A stretch of DNA of 64,000 nucleotides from Halictus rubicundus (GCF_050948215.1 NC_135155.1:17945001-18009000), one strand, 5' to 3'. Shown: positions 36,601 to 51,600, counted from the stretch's first letter. The notes: a model not told the origin generated them from the letters alone. Numbers and translations: made by a program.

Positions 36601-39600
36601 CTAACGTGTGCTTCAATGGAAAAGTTCATTCAAAAAATTCTGATGAAAACATCTTTATAATTTCAGTAATTGTGAAAGAAAAAATTAGGAGTCAGTCATT
36701 CTGACTGGTTCGGTAGTTCTGGAAGTTCCTAAGAGCATAAAGAAACAAGTTCGAACAGAATTTTCTTGTGATTGTTTGTTTCGATCGTAACTCTTCTGTA
36801 GAATTAGCACCCACAGCTCGGCGAGATGAAAATACTCGGAAGGCTTTTGATTTCACTGTAATGATTAAAGGTTCCGGCGCACGCGCCAGTAACACGATAC
36901 AGTAATTCGCTGTGATTCTTCGTTAAAAAGCATCTCGGAACGGTTTTTGCGACAACGGTAGTTAACAGAGACTGGCTCGCGCGCTTTCTGTTGCTTATCA
37001 TAATTACGCCGTGCCGCGCCGGCGCGGCGCGTCGTATCTGCCACGGGTTTGCCGTAAATACCGTAAGCTTTACACGCCATGAAACACCGCCACTCCTACG
37101 GCATTGCGTTACGGTTGAGGTAAGTGTGTATGCTGTATTTCTTAGAATGTAACGCCTCGCAGATTTGCCCATTAGGCGAATCCTTTTTCAGCAAACCGAG
37201 AGAGACTCGTCGAATCTGACGACCGGCTATCTTCTCGAATCGTGTTTCATCGGGTCGTAGGTCGCTATTCGGATAGACTCGCGCTGCACCGCGGACGAAC
37301 CATAAAAATGTAATTGATCATATTAAGCGAATGTTTTATTCAATCGATCCGAACTTTAGTTTCAATTATACTTCCTTCCCGGTCCTGCTGGCTTAAAGTG
37401 CCGATCTTCAGTTTCAAGAAGACCCTCTTGCATGCAATCCACATCTCTTCAAAAGTTAGGCAAAATTCAATTTCAATGCTTGAAATGGATCAAATGCTTG
37501 ATCCGTTGGGTTCCTCGTGAACTAACAAGTGGGAGGTTTGCTCTCTCGGTTTAGAAGGAAAGGTGTCTTGCACAAAATGACAGGTCAGCTCCCGATGTTT
37601 CGGTACACAACTTGCAACCGGTAGCCTCCAATAATTATTTAAAGCCTCCAATAGAAACCTATTGAGATAATTAAGAGAAGGTGACGGAAGACTGGATGGA
37701 GCTCTGATTAGAGAGTGATTCGATAGACGACGGACGGAATAGCGATCAACCGTCGATCGTTTTGACTGGTGGACGTCGGTGACGAGAAAAGCGAACCGTT
37801 CAAGGAGCGATAGCAGTATCGTTGGTTCTACCTGCTGTGTTTTATCTTCTCGGCTGGTGGCCGAGGCGTCGCGGTCGGGGACGGCGATTGGAATTGCCAA
37901 GAGACCAGGCTGCTGTGAGATATACCGCTATCGGACAAACAGTGAAGATCCCTCTCTTGTTCCGCGGCAATTTCCCTCTCGAGCTGCACGAGCCCCGGTG
38001 GCTCCACGGAATAGATCGAAGCCAATCGAGCCACCTCCAATAGGCACAGCACGACGTTCCGTGGTTGTCCGTGGAGAACTGCCAATTATAGGTATCGTGC
38101 TATTAAATAATTGTGCATTACACCGTATTATACGTATTAGACGGTAACGCACAGCTCTGCGGCTCCTTTATGGGAACCAGCTGGTTACGGTCTTCTCATA
38201 CTACCACGATTTTTGCGCATCCTACAGTAGAACGGAATCGTAAAGTATTCGAAAAATGTCTCACGGCCGATCGAAATTCAAATATCGTCGTCTTTAACCT
38301 TCTCGCTATGGCGCACGTCGGTCGAGCAACGGTTGCGCGCAATATAGGACGCTAATGTTGCGCATCGGAGCAATAAAAACATCATCAGCTTCGAGCCACA
38401 GGTGAATCGAGAACCAACAATGTTCTTTGTGTTTCCCCTCGATTTTCACGCAAAATAAACATTTTCTTTCTCAATCAGAAGACACAGAATTTCTCAAGTC
38501 TTCGCGCTATCTTTAAATGGGTCATTCTTGTTATAAATGCAATAAGATCTGCAATCCAATCGTGTGCAATAAAACTTCTGTTGTACAGTAATATATGCGC
38601 AAATTGAATTACTCGGTCGTGCGAAACAATAAATTCGAAATGCTCTAGCTCGCGCGATAGCTCTAACGTTAATCCAGAATTATAGACGATGCTAGTACCG
38701 TTCTGTGGCGAAGCGAAGTCGGCGTCAGAGGTGAGAAGGTTAACGATGTTGTGCTAAGCATAAACCAATATTTTCTTTTCGAATAATTGAACGCCGCGCG
38801 GCGGACGAACAGATGTAGGACCGAAACGTTTCAACCTCGCGGTTCCAGAGATCCTGCCTCCATAGAATCCCGTCGAAAACACGTGGCTCGACTCGGTTTC
38901 CACGTCGTTCTTTTTCCAGCAGCGCGTCGCACGCATCGTATTGTTTTCGATGGCATTCGAAACCGGTCAGCCCCCACCGAAGAGCCCTCTCGCTCCTTTT
39001 TTTTCCACTTCTCGCGGTAGAGACACGGTTAATTCGAGGCGATTACTCTCGCCTCGGATACGGTTTGGATTCGCATACTCGGCCCGCAACGGTCGCGGGA
39101 ACGTAGAGGAAGCGGTGGTAATATGTACCCTCAGTTTCGTACAGGGTGTCTCACCTGACTCGAGCATCTAAAATATCTCGCTTGTTCATTGTGATGAAAC
39201 AAAATTTCAGAGGAAAATATTAGTCGAGGGGCAAATATTGTTCAAGGTTATATTTCTTGAGATTTCGAGGTCATCGAAGTTTTTCTTGAATGGAATGATA
39301 TGTTTTTATTAACTTGGCTATATGACAGCCGAGGTCAAGACGAATCCAACGACCTGTAATATCATGACCTTCACGTGACCTTCAGTTTGTTGTCACTAAC
39401 GATTCCACACCATACGCCATAAAGTTTGCCTCTCTGAACCAACTAATGCTTTCCTCTGAAATTTTCTTCCATCATAAAAAATAAGCGAGATGTTTTGGAT
39501 GCTCGAGTCAGGTGATTCATTGAGAAATTCATAACTTGCATTCATTTGAATTTCCGTTTAAAATGTAGACAAACTCGTGTGGTTACTTGTGATAAAAGGC

Positions 39601-42600
39601 GCAAGTGAAAGAAAAATAATTTCATTGAATATGCAAAGATTATGGAAATGTCATTTTTGGACCTCTTATAGAAGTGAGTCAAATCATTGTTTTTGGTAAC
39701 ATTTGGACATCAACAGGATACAAATGCAACAAATTCTCTTCTTTGAATGCAAGAATCGCACACATTACCATCTCTTCCTCTGATTGGCAGCCATGGCGGT
39801 CAACCGATGGAGACAGAGGAGGATCGATACGCGGAAATTGGTATGAATTGGCAAGATTTACCGAGATCGTCGCTCTCGAACAAGAGGTTCTCGTGGACGC
39901 CCAGACGCCGGCAGAATTGAATGAAATTCTCCATGTTGTCGCGCGAGAAGAAGCTCCGTCTAGCTGCGTTCTCCCAGCAACGGCCTCTTATCACAGGTAT
40001 CGGCTAAAAGACGTTCATAACACATTTCTCATTGGTGACAAGACCATTACAAGCCGGAAACAGTGATCATAGCAGCTGATAAAATTAGTCGAACCACAGT
40101 ACCGCAAGGTGTACAGAGTGTCTTCAAATAATCTGCCGTTGTTACCTAATCGCTACGAAATCGTGGATGATATAAAATAAAATCAACATTTTCCTTGCAG
40201 ATTATGATGACGCGGGTAACAAATTTTTCAAGGTTATCTGAAGGTCACCTTGCATCTTGTAACTGTTGAAACAACAAAAAGTTTGTGTAGTCTGACGAAT
40301 GGTTAAGCGCATACAAGGTCAGAGTTAGGTCAATTCGTCTTTGAAATTTTGGTGCCATAGACATTCTACTGTGGGTCACGTTGCTGTGCATTATTCATGT
40401 TACTTGAGCAGTAGACAATGGAAATTTAATAAGACTTTGTGACGCTTTGAAATTCTCGATATTCTGTGAACACAGGAGGTACATTTTTATGCAATTCTTA
40501 TGTTTGTAGAATACCGTAAAAAAATATACTTTCACAAGGATCAGGTGTAGTGCACTTATCACCCATAACGGCAGACAGTTTATCCGTCGAGATAATAATT
40601 ACTCACCCCTTTGGCCCTTCCTGCATCGATCGCCACCCTCGCTTTCTCCTGGATGACTCTCGCCAATCGACACACAACCACCCCATTGTCAAGCGCGTCG
40701 AAGAAGTTGTCCCCAGTTACGTACTCCGAGTCTGAAACGCGAACAACAGAGTTTTCGAATTAATCGAGAAACCTCATTTTCGAGCCTACGGTTGGTTTTT
40801 TGATTCTTATGATCTCCGTGGTCGACGAGCGACTCGGCGTACTGCGTAAACGGTCACTTGAAACCAGTCAAAGGTATCGACGAAGTGGCGCCTTTGTTGG
40901 GAACAATGGAGCCAACCCTCCTTTGCACTCCTCGCCGCAGTCAAATTCTTCTCGAGCTAGGGTGGGTCCCGCTTTGTTACAGAAATATTCTGCGAGCAAG
41001 TTCTTCGCGAGCGAAGTGTGCGTCGGGGGAAATTTAATTACGCCCTTTCATGGCCCTTCGGTAGGCGTAACAATGCCAACCGACCGAAGGGCAGGGACCA
41101 GGATTGTTTTCGGAGAATCGCAAAACAATTAGGGAAATTTAGAAAATTTTGCGAAACTCCGTGCAAGCGGAGTAATTCATGTATGTTGCAAATCTATTTG
41201 TGATTGTGCTACAACTTGATTTTACTTGCAGCATTAATTGTTCCACTTCTCCGTGAAATCACATAATTCTTTGAGCTTCTGAGATCGTAAAGTTCGCCGG
41301 TAAATTACGATAGCCAGTTTCACGTGGCAAATTAACCTCGGGCCAAGCGAATTACTATCGAGGTCCATCGAATTGTACGGAGGTCCGTGAGATGACACGG
41401 TTGCGTCAGGGAACGTGAGAAACGATCGAGCGGCCTGGATCGCTTCGGATTTATCAGCGAAACCGCTACCTATGGAAGCCCCATTCGGATCGACTTCGAT
41501 CTCGATCGGCACGTACATACAGTCCGCGGCACGGTGAATCATTATGCGACTCAAATCCATTCATCAAAGCGATGCGATCCGATTAGAGGGGTTAAAGAGG
41601 TGCACCGATCGATGCATCATGATCGAAGAAACGACTGAGCCCTGGACCGTTACGTGAAAGACTCAGTGTGGGCATCTCGAATCCATCAGACGATAATCGT
41701 CGACAAAACACTACGGTGATCTCTCCGTATATGTCGCCAAGGCCTGGATGACAAACGTCGCGGAATTATCCCCACTACCACGGGAGTGTGCTCATGGTGG
41801 TGAAATGGGATAATGGAAGGGGAAAAGGAGGAGAGGAAACAGATACAAATGAGCATCTTCTTGCGACACTGGCTCAGGTGTGTCTCCTGTACGATACAAG
41901 ACCCGTGTTGTTGACAAATATCGAGAAGTCACTGTAGTTCCCTTGCTTAAAAAAATTGTATAGAATTATTTATTGCCACGTATCCCTTCAAGATTTCTAC
42001 CTTTCCTCGAACCAATTCAGTCAGAATTTTCTGGAATTTTCATACGTCACTAAGTTTAAGACTTCTAGTCTTTTGCTCGATCACCAGAAATATATTTTCA
42101 GTAATATCTCTATCGAACCAAAATCGGTCGTTCGGAGGCACAAGCGACAGTAAACAATTTTATCAAATTTTTTTGGACCAAGAGAAACTAAGTTTTCTCG
42201 ACGTTCAACAGGTTCGACGAGCCACTTGGTCGTTCCACGATTAAGAGGATCATCTACGATTCCGCTTGATCGAGTGTACTACTTCTGGAACGTCATCCCC
42301 AGCCGAGCCCGCATTAAATTCTGTCGCTTCCTCTCCGGCTGGATGTGAATCCGTCGAAAAATCGGGCCGGCTAGAAACTCGAGGAACGGGGTGCTCGGTC
42401 AAGCGCGAAATGATCTAGCCAGGACACTCTCACGATAGGCCAACTCGTGCGTGACTCTTCGAAATCATTTCAATTTCGTTCGTCGACGTGCGGCCGTGTA
42501 AAACCGAGCAACGAAGATCTATTCCAGCGAGAATTTTCGTCTTCCTTTATTTCTAATGTCATTATACGCATCATACAGTCATCTTAAGGGGGCCGGCAGG

Positions 42601-45600
42601 CATTTGGCCTTGACTGTCACGCTATGTTATCCTGTGCCTTTTCTTCTAGACATTTTACGTCTTAAATAAGTAAGTAATCAATTAAAAATGCATACCACCC
42701 TGTTTGTACATGTCTTTGCTACGTCTGTATGGAGCCTTTTTTTTTATACGAACACTAAATCTCTCGAAATTAAGAGAATCTCTCAGCGGCAGCCATATTG
42801 TGACGTCATACTTGCTTCAGAATTCGAGTTTTCTGCCGAATATTACAAATTACTCCACGATGAGGTAGAAATTCGCAATTTGGGCTCTATACAGACGTAG
42901 AGTGGACTTTTAGGAAACACAATTGACCGCTTCTAAACTGCTCATTGCAATATTGAAGCGGCAGTTTGTCTAGATTTTGACCCTTGCATACGTATATGGA
43001 CTTCTAACGCTTATGTTACCAAATATATGCATAATCTCGGCAGCTCCTGACCAGCGCGCGCTGGATTGAACCTTCCTCTTTCGAACGAGCCCTTTACCAG
43101 CGGCAAAATATTCTTATATAAGGGCGAAAACTTGAGGCACGTGAAACCACTTTTTGTCGGTAATGTAGTCGCTCTACCTTATCGCGAATCTACGAAGACC
43201 GGGCTCCAAATTCCTTGAAGCTACGGTTCAAAGAACTTCGATAAGAAATATAAACATACTCTTGTCCAATTGTACCAACATAACTGACATTAAACAAATT
43301 ACAATATGTCTCTGACGACAACCGTCCGTACGTTATCGATCGGAGTCTTTCTTCTTGATACATACAGGGTGTTTCGATTATCTGAAAACGGAAATATCTC
43401 GTGACGCAGTGAAGTTACGAAAAGAATTTGTTTACAAAAATTATCAGGTACGAAGGGAACAATTTTACGGTGTAATTTTGTCCAGGACTCGAATGGTGGT
43501 GGGGGATATTTCAAAGTCGAATTCATTTCTTTAAATGGTACCATGTATTTTTTGTTGCGACAACACGATAGTGACACATCCGGACGTTTCGCAGCTATGT
43601 ACATTCTTGCGATTTGGAACGAGGAAAGACAAAAATGATTATCCTTATACGTCGCATAGTTCTGTCGCGGGGTGTGTGCCGTTCCTTTTGCGCGGACGGT
43701 CGTCGCGTCGATTCTCCCACGATCCCCCGGATAGAACGCGCGCGATAGATCGACGGCGGGGAATCTAAGGAAAACCCGCGACACGATCCATGCCACGTAT
43801 AATAGATATAGGTGGGATACGATGGGAAATAGGAACTAGGTTGGGCCGACGGAGCGATAAAGCCTCGCAGATACGGATGGTAATGAGAACCGGCGCACAG
43901 GCTCGTGACTCGACCCGGTAACAATAGGGTTGCACCCGGGGCAGAACCGGGGAAAAAAGGTTTTAACGGCCGGGCTTATGGAGTAAAGTCCATCACACGT
44001 TCCACACACCGAGCACACGTGTAGGTGCAGCCGGAGCCACGTTCACGTTCACGTTTACTTGTAGCACAGGACGCCGCGCCGCGCCGCGCCGCGCCGGCTG
44101 AATCTGGATCGCGAATATTGTTCGCTTATGGCTGGGACACAATGGCAAAGCTCGTGATAACAGCTGCTCTCTCGAGTAGGATGCCTACCCCGTTTCGATC
44201 TTACGAAAGATCACGGGCGTGAGCGTATTCGAGTGCGAACCGAGCGACGAACTACAACTCGGTCACCCGGAACTGTGCGCGATACATACTCGCGAGCACA
44301 CGCGTCTAATTTATGTTTGACGGTGCCCGCGCGACGGGGCAATAATGCCGGCCGAAGAAAGGCCCCGCAACGTACAGCGGTAATTAGATGCTGATATCGG
44401 AGCGAATTCGCCGGGGAACATTGTCCTACGCGGCAGATTTATAACTCGGACGGATTTGTGAACGTTTCAATAACGTCGGACACGGTACGAGTTTTCGTCC
44501 CGTGAAAGCGCTATGAAAGATTCTAGGGGCAAATTGAACGTATTGTCTTTCGGAGATGATATATAGCCGGCAATTAATCCTCGTCCGTTTCTCGTGTCTA
44601 TTTCACACATTTTTCATTGGTTCTGATAAAACATAAAAGTTGTATAATTCGTCTTATTTGTTGCGAGCGCGGCGAATTCTTCCTGCGAAAGTCCTCGTGA
44701 AGATTCTTAAGAAAAATAGCAAACACAAATCAACCTGTAGAAAAGACTTAGAGTTAATGAAAGAAACTTGGTGTATATATTCTATAAATAATTGGCCACG
44801 TGACGAGCTGAGGTTTTTCAATTTAACAGAAAATCCGTTTCTTTTCAGAACTTCGACATTTTTGCAATTTTACGAATTTTAATAAAAGAAGAATGTCACG
44901 TTGTGCGTATTTGTATAAACTAACGATTCCATTTTGATCTTTTTGTTTGAGATCACTTTTGTGTACGTTGCACGGCCCGTTTCCAGGATGCCATTTTCAA
45001 GCCGCCATTATTCCATTGATATTAAAGATCAAGATTTACAAAAATATTTTTGTTCCAATTATAACGTTACTAAATGATGCCTTAAATTTGAAATCAATGT
45101 ACGCATTACATTTAAAAAAGAAATCCTTGGAAAACGGGCCATTCACACAAGGTTCCCCCCTTAATGAATCCTCCTGCGGGATCCCTACGAAGAATCCTAA
45201 GGAACAGAGCGAGTTCAATAGACTACACACTCCTATAGAAATAACGTACAATTAACGGTTATTAGATGAACTCATAAACGTTCGAATCACGTTAGAAGAA
45301 TTCAAAGAAATTCGTGATCTCTTTGAGGAGCAGCCGGTCTTTGAAACGACAGAGCTTCGCGTTGGTTTTATTGATTAAGGCCAGAGTTGTGCTAATTCGG
45401 TTACGTTGTAATTCAATTGCACAATTGAATTACATTGCGTTTCAACTATATAGTAATTCAACTACGTTGTAACCGAATTACACAATTCAAACCTTTCGAA
45501 TGAATTCAATCACTTTGTAACTATAATTCCTGGAGTAATTCGATTGTAATTCTGCACAACTCTGATTAAGGCATCGATGTTTCTTCTCCTTTCTCGCTCT

Positions 45601-48600
45601 CTTTCTCTCTCTCTCTCTAGCTCTCTCCCTTAATAAGATAGGCTCCCGTGCATCGATAACTATCGTGCACCGTGACCTGCATTTCTTTCATATCCTTGAT
45701 ACGCTACCCTTCGATTTTAATACTCGCTTGACCTCTTTAGTGCGATTCGATCCTTTTTCAGCATCTCCGATCCGTCGTCCTTGGCATTGTTCGATCGGTG
45801 CATTAATTCGAGCGCGATATATCACCGCGATTGCCAGTTACCATAAAACATGACTCGGCTCGATAATTTTAATTTCATCGTCTACCCGGCCACACACGGG
45901 GTATCCTCCGACGAAGGACACTCGCCTGAGTTACTGGAGGGACTCTCTTAATGTTGCATTACTCTACGTACGATGTTTATCTTTCCGGCTGATTTACGTC
46001 CTCTCCGGGCACAGTTTTCACCTGCCGTCGTTCCTCGTCGAAATTGCACGGTGCTCAACAACAAAAGTATACTTAAATGTCTTTCGCTGGAAATCGATTG
46101 TACTACAAAATTTTCCTGACATTTTCACAAATTGTCGAATCTCGCCCTCGAACGATGCTATCAAACAGGTTACCGACGACTGAATTGCAAATTTCTATCC
46201 TCTTTCTACAATACGACCGACTATAGGAAAGAATATAATTGGAAGCAAACGTTAATTTTTCTGAGTCTAAGTGATTCCAAGCCGTGCATTCAGGATTTAC
46301 GATTCATTCCTGTCGTAATACAATCGTTTAAATGAAACTTGTAAGACCAGCTTGCAGTTTCAGTGTCATTATCCCAATCATCTTAATTTTGTAGGATCGC
46401 AAAGAAAAGAAAATTCTGCACTATGCAATTTGAAAGTTATTGCTCGTAAATGGAGAAGTATAGGGTATAATATGTGGTACTATAAATCTTGCGACTTCTA
46501 TTTATGGTTTTTGCGGAACCCTACACAGGATCTAAGGTTCAGTTATTTGTCCACATGAAACGCCCTTGCGAATGGCAGGCAACCAAGTGGTAAACATACA
46601 CATACCAGTCTAGTCGAGAGAGATATCTGCCCGATATTACCCACACGTACAGGTTCGAAACCGGCTGCTCGTACACTTCAGAGTGAAATCTCGTTTTCCG
46701 CGTGCCGAGGAATTTTTTCAAAGAAGATCCCTCGCCTTCCAATTCGAGTGGCAAACGCCAATTAAGATTTCCACCGATGTCCTGTCTTTTTTGCAATCCG
46801 GCCAGCAGAAAAGATGCATTAAGCGGTCGGTTTCGTCCGACTCCCCCACAGAAATTAGCATAAAATACGCGTGCTCATCTCTCGGCGACTAATTATCCCC
46901 TCGTAACTGCTCGCTGCCAGAGAGGCTGATGAAAAAAAAAAAAATTCTCGGCCTTTCAATTTCCGCTCCCGGTATCAATTTCCGTCTCGTTTCGGCGCGC
47001 TCAAAGACCGGCATTAAACCGGCTTTCCACGAGATTCGGGTTCATCGAAGGGGTCGGCGATAAATCGCTGAACCGTCTGGTCGGTTCACGGCTCGCTGCT
47101 CGTCCATGGCCCGTGCCAAACAAGCGATCCGCTCGCGAATCCCGGCGATACTCGCTCGGTGCTCGAACACGCGCAAGCGTATTGGGAAGGCGTACGCCCA
47201 TTATGCGTAATGCGGCTTCAGGTACACCGCGACGCAGGGAGAAGAAGTGGCACGAAGGAAGAGGGGTGCCCGACCGACTTCCGGTTGAGTCAGACCCGTT
47301 GCGACTGCGGGAGACTCGGGGTGTGGGTCGAAAGGTCCCGACCGTTCGCGCATCATTCCGACAATTTCCATGGAATTTCGGCGATTCCCTCGAATCTCTG
47401 CCTGACGCTCCAGAGACCAGCGTGGGAGGATTCCCCGTTTGAACGATCACCCAGAAGACCTTGGCTCGATCGTTCCAACGTGTCCTTCGGTCGTTCATCG
47501 AAATTCACACATTTGTTACCAGCGTGATTTGTGAAGATCACAATTTCCTGTTAACACTAGGTTTACGGGACCCGTCAAAGTGACGGATATTTTTATTTCT
47601 TTAGGTATATATTATCTGAAATATGGCTAAAAAACTTGAATAGACACATTCTTCTTATTTTTATAAAGTAACGTGAAATAGTTACTTTTAGTGCTCCGTA
47701 AACCTAGTGTTAAGGGCCCGGGATAGTCACGTGACTTTTTAATTAATCGTTTGAAGTGACGTGAAAACTTGAGTCACGTGAAACCACTTTTTGTCGGCAA
47801 TGTAGGCACTCTACCTTATCGCGAATCTACGAAGACCGGGCCCCTAAGTTGGATCGAGCCTACTTCTAACGCTTATATCACCAAATATCTGCATAATCTC
47901 GGCAGCTCCTGACCAGCGCGCGCTAGATTGAACCTTCCTCTTTCGAACGAGCCCTTTACCAGCGACAAAATATTCTTATATAAGGACGAAAACTTCAGGC
48001 ACGTGAAACCATTTTTCGTCGGTAATGTAGTCACTCTACCTTATCGCGAATCTACGAAGACCGGGCGCTTTGACGTCGGGACACGTTAAAAAAACGTTTT
48101 TCGTCTACGTTTAGGGTACGAGAAGAAGGAAGTTTATATTTATCGTGTGCCCATACTAATATCCATACACTTATTGACAGTAACAAAGTAGAATTTTATT
48201 TCGATTTAGCTCTCCGACGGCGGAGTCCGGGCCTCTTCTGGCCCAGAGAAGCCAGAATCATCAAAACTGGTGATGTTAGATTAACCGATGTATTATACTT
48301 CGAATTAAAAACAGTAGTCAAGATTGAATTGTTTAAAAGCAGATCCATGTATTTCCGAAAGATTTGAGAAGGGAAGATATAGGGAAAAGTAACTGGCGCG
48401 TTGATATTGCTCTGTTTGAATTGAATTACTTCGAGCACGTCTACGGCTCTCCGTTCAATTATCGACGTTCCGGCTGAGTATGCAAATCGATGGAAATTTC
48501 TCTCGGCCGACGCGTCCCGGATTTTCCGGATGATGTTGCAGCGATTCAACTTCTGGTTTCGCTGGTTTGTTTGTATGATTCTCGCGAGATAACAAGTCCG

Positions 48601-51600
48601 CGGCGAGCCCGACGTTCATTATCTTCGACGAGACCGGCAAACAGCGCTTGTAGATCGCAGTATTAAGATCTACGGCCGATGTCGATCGCAGAAAGAGGTT
48701 ACACGCGATACATTCAAAACGTGTCCCGCATTCCGACTCGATCGCGCCGATTAATTTCTGCCTTCGGGAATCAAGGATTCCTCCTACGTTGAACGCTCAA
48801 TTTGTATGTCGCGAGTATAGCCGATACGAGACGCACCGATTATTCCAGGTTTGTGCTACATACCGTCGAATATTGCCGAAATGAACGGTGAATTGCTCGT
48901 AAGAAACGGAGCTTCGGGAAAATTGACAGTGTCGTGGAAAAACGAAGCTAATGCTACTGAAATCAATAAGTTTAACCCTCTGCACTCGAACCTATTTTAG
49001 CTCCGAAACGAAACATTTCTTCCGACCAAGAATATTCCCCTTCTATATACTTTTCTCCATGTTGTACATACGAACATGGTGCAATTTACTCAGTACAATA
49101 CTGAAATGTTTAGCAATTTATGGAATACAAACAAATTTAATGGTAGACACCCTACAGTCGCCATTCGACTGGGTTGAAAAATCTGGGGAATTAAGTGGAC
49201 GCAATAACTAATAACTTTTTTTCAAACTGAACCAAACGACTTGAATTTATGTTTTGAGATATTAGAATCACTACTTTACCAGGTAACGTGTACAAAATTT
49301 GTTTTGAAGAAAATTCTGAAAGTCACAAGTTTTAACTTTTGTGCCTGCCATGAAAATTTAAAATCTTTTGCAGACCTAGGCGAGCTAAACAATTGTATGC
49401 CACCGAATAGTGATAAAAAGATGGATACGAAATTCTAGTTTCTGGATGCGACTTTGCGACTGTAAAATAATAAACTTCTATAGCTAATAGCTGTCTAGAA
49501 ACAAAAATGTTAAAACATCGGTCGAGTTTTCTGCTTTAAACGAGAATCCCCCTCCCCGCCCCTCGATTCTCGATCGAATGCCGACAGGAGTGGTGACCGG
49601 CTCGCGGCGCATTTCAAGCGTTGTGTGCTCGGTTAACACGGCCGAGTGTGGGTGCACACTTGAAGCGTAGACCCGCGAACAAGAATACATATTTGCTACA
49701 CGGCTGACGATATACACACACAGACGCGCACGCGCGAGATTCCACCATAAAGGCTGCCGACCTATCTCCGTCGTTCGGGCTTTGAAGCTACACGGAGAGC
49801 GGCGTGTCACCGTGATATTGCGGCGCGATATAATTAGACGCGTCTGATCAACCCCGGTGTATAATGCCGGTTCGATTCATTACCGGTTTACTTAGACGTC
49901 CGCGTTTTACTCCGGCCTCCAAGCTCCGGATGTTTAGGAGCATTCGCGTTTCCCTCTCCGCGAAATTATACGAGTATTTCTTCCCCTCGTTTGTGCGCTG
50001 GGAGGACGTTGACGCGACGATTAGGTCGCGGACTTTATGCACGCGTACTTGTCGCAAGGACTGGTAGACGAGGCATGAGGCGATTAGGAGCATTAGCCCG
50101 TCAGGACCCAATGACCACGCAGATATTATCGAATCTTGTTGTTCTTATTGACGATGAGGGGATTTCAAAGGTTCGCTCGATACGTTATTTTGTCGAAGTT
50201 TAATGATGGCGCGCCGATGAATGAGCGTTCACGAACTCTGACGCGATTCCAACCGAATCGCAAGCGTCCCATCTCGCGAGACGACACGGTGCCGGCTGAT
50301 TCGCGTATTTGTCGTTTTTTACCGGAGACCGCCTCGTGTCGCAATCTTTCACGGTGGTCCAGATCTCGCGGCTGGATCCTTCGAGGTCGCGCGAAACCGC
50401 GCGCGCTCCGTTCACCAAAATATATGGCAACGTTACAAGACATCTCGCAGCGAGACAACCTGCCCTCGGCATCGATAACAACCTCGTCGGCACGCCGGCC
50501 TCTGAAGATTAAATCGACGCGGAGCGAACAAATCGATTTTGATCCCGTCGTTCGCGTCTCCGACAACTTTGTCTTTATCGCCTCGATAACGGTCAGCGAT
50601 GAATCACTCGTCGGGCTTACACCGATTTCAGAACTTCGTACAGCGATTCCCGGAGATGTTCTGACAAAAACCTTCACCATTTTGTAGTAACAGACCGAAC
50701 AGTGCCGCGGCGTTCACCTAATTCGAAAATGAAACGAACACTGCAATTTCAACCCTCGGCGGACGAGGATTTTTTTGAATATTAGGTTGTTGAACGTTTT
50801 TCACGTTTGTAACCACCCGTGTTTGTAGTTTAGTTTTTCGAAAAGTTAACCCTTTGCACTCGAGTGGTGACTCTGAAGCACCACTAGAAATTGTTGTGGC
50901 ATTATTTCAAAGAAATTACAAAAAACATTACGATGTATTCGTTACTTTACAAAATTTGTATTCAACAGATTTCTAAACATTTAAATATTGTATGTGGAAA
51001 TCGGATCAGTTTCGTACGAATAAAATGAAAATATTCTAAGACGGAAGAAAAATTTTAAACAAAGGGTTAAAAGTTGAAAGAACCTCTAGCTCTAGTTCTA
51101 AAAATTGAAAGAGTCCAAAGCCTACCGATATTTTGTTTTTAAGTAAAAGGTCGGCCATCTGTTTTTAACTTGCCCTATATTTTAGAAATTCTCCCAAAAT
51201 CTGGTCGCTCGGTGTCGATATTGGATGTTGAAGTATTCATTGTTCTCAGAATACTCATCGTTTTCGGAGTACATTGAACGCGTGCAAGATTCGGTAGGCT
51301 ACTATATTTTGAAATCGACGCGGTCAACCTCGTCGTTGCTGTACCAGAGACTGCAATACTATAGTCTTCAGTAGGAAACGGTGTAATTTACTTTAGAGAA
51401 CCTCCGAGACGGCGACTTCGACGTTCGATATATCGGGGCGGTTCGGTTGAACGCACCGGCTCGTATTGGCACCGTATTGGCACCGTATTAGGCAAGTACT
51501 AGTTCAGAAAGGCGGTCACACTTGTGCGCGAGATTGAAATAAACATCGTTCTTCCACGGAGAGTCGGCTCGCAAAAAAAGAAAAATATCCTCGTTGTACC

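Noticed and set aside
41234..41560. A 108-codon minus-strand frame starting ATG, in the first pigs intron on the same strand
   Set aside because: Considered as an alternative first exon: a weak donor (ATAG, GTAGCG) would even be in phase with exon 2. But it resembles no Gas2 N-terminus and would remove the start of the CH domain. Left unassigned.
43299..43796. A 165-codon minus-strand frame
   Set aside because: It crosses a TACAGGGTGT transposon end and lacks any recognisable domain.
47001..47498. A 165-codon minus-strand frame
   Set aside because: Arg/Ser/Pro-rich translation typical of CpG-rich non-coding DNA, with competing plus-strand frames over the same bases.
48196..48549. A 117-codon minus-strand frame ending in a basic tail (GLRRRRAKSK)
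   Set aside because: It has no ATG at its start (opens on TTG), matches no family I know, and has no clear splice sites. Composition alone is not enough.
50136..50687. Long overlapping frames on both strands (183 and 171 codons)
   Set aside because: CpG-rich DNA with few stop codons on either strand; translations are low in structure and unlike any family. The GC content explains them.
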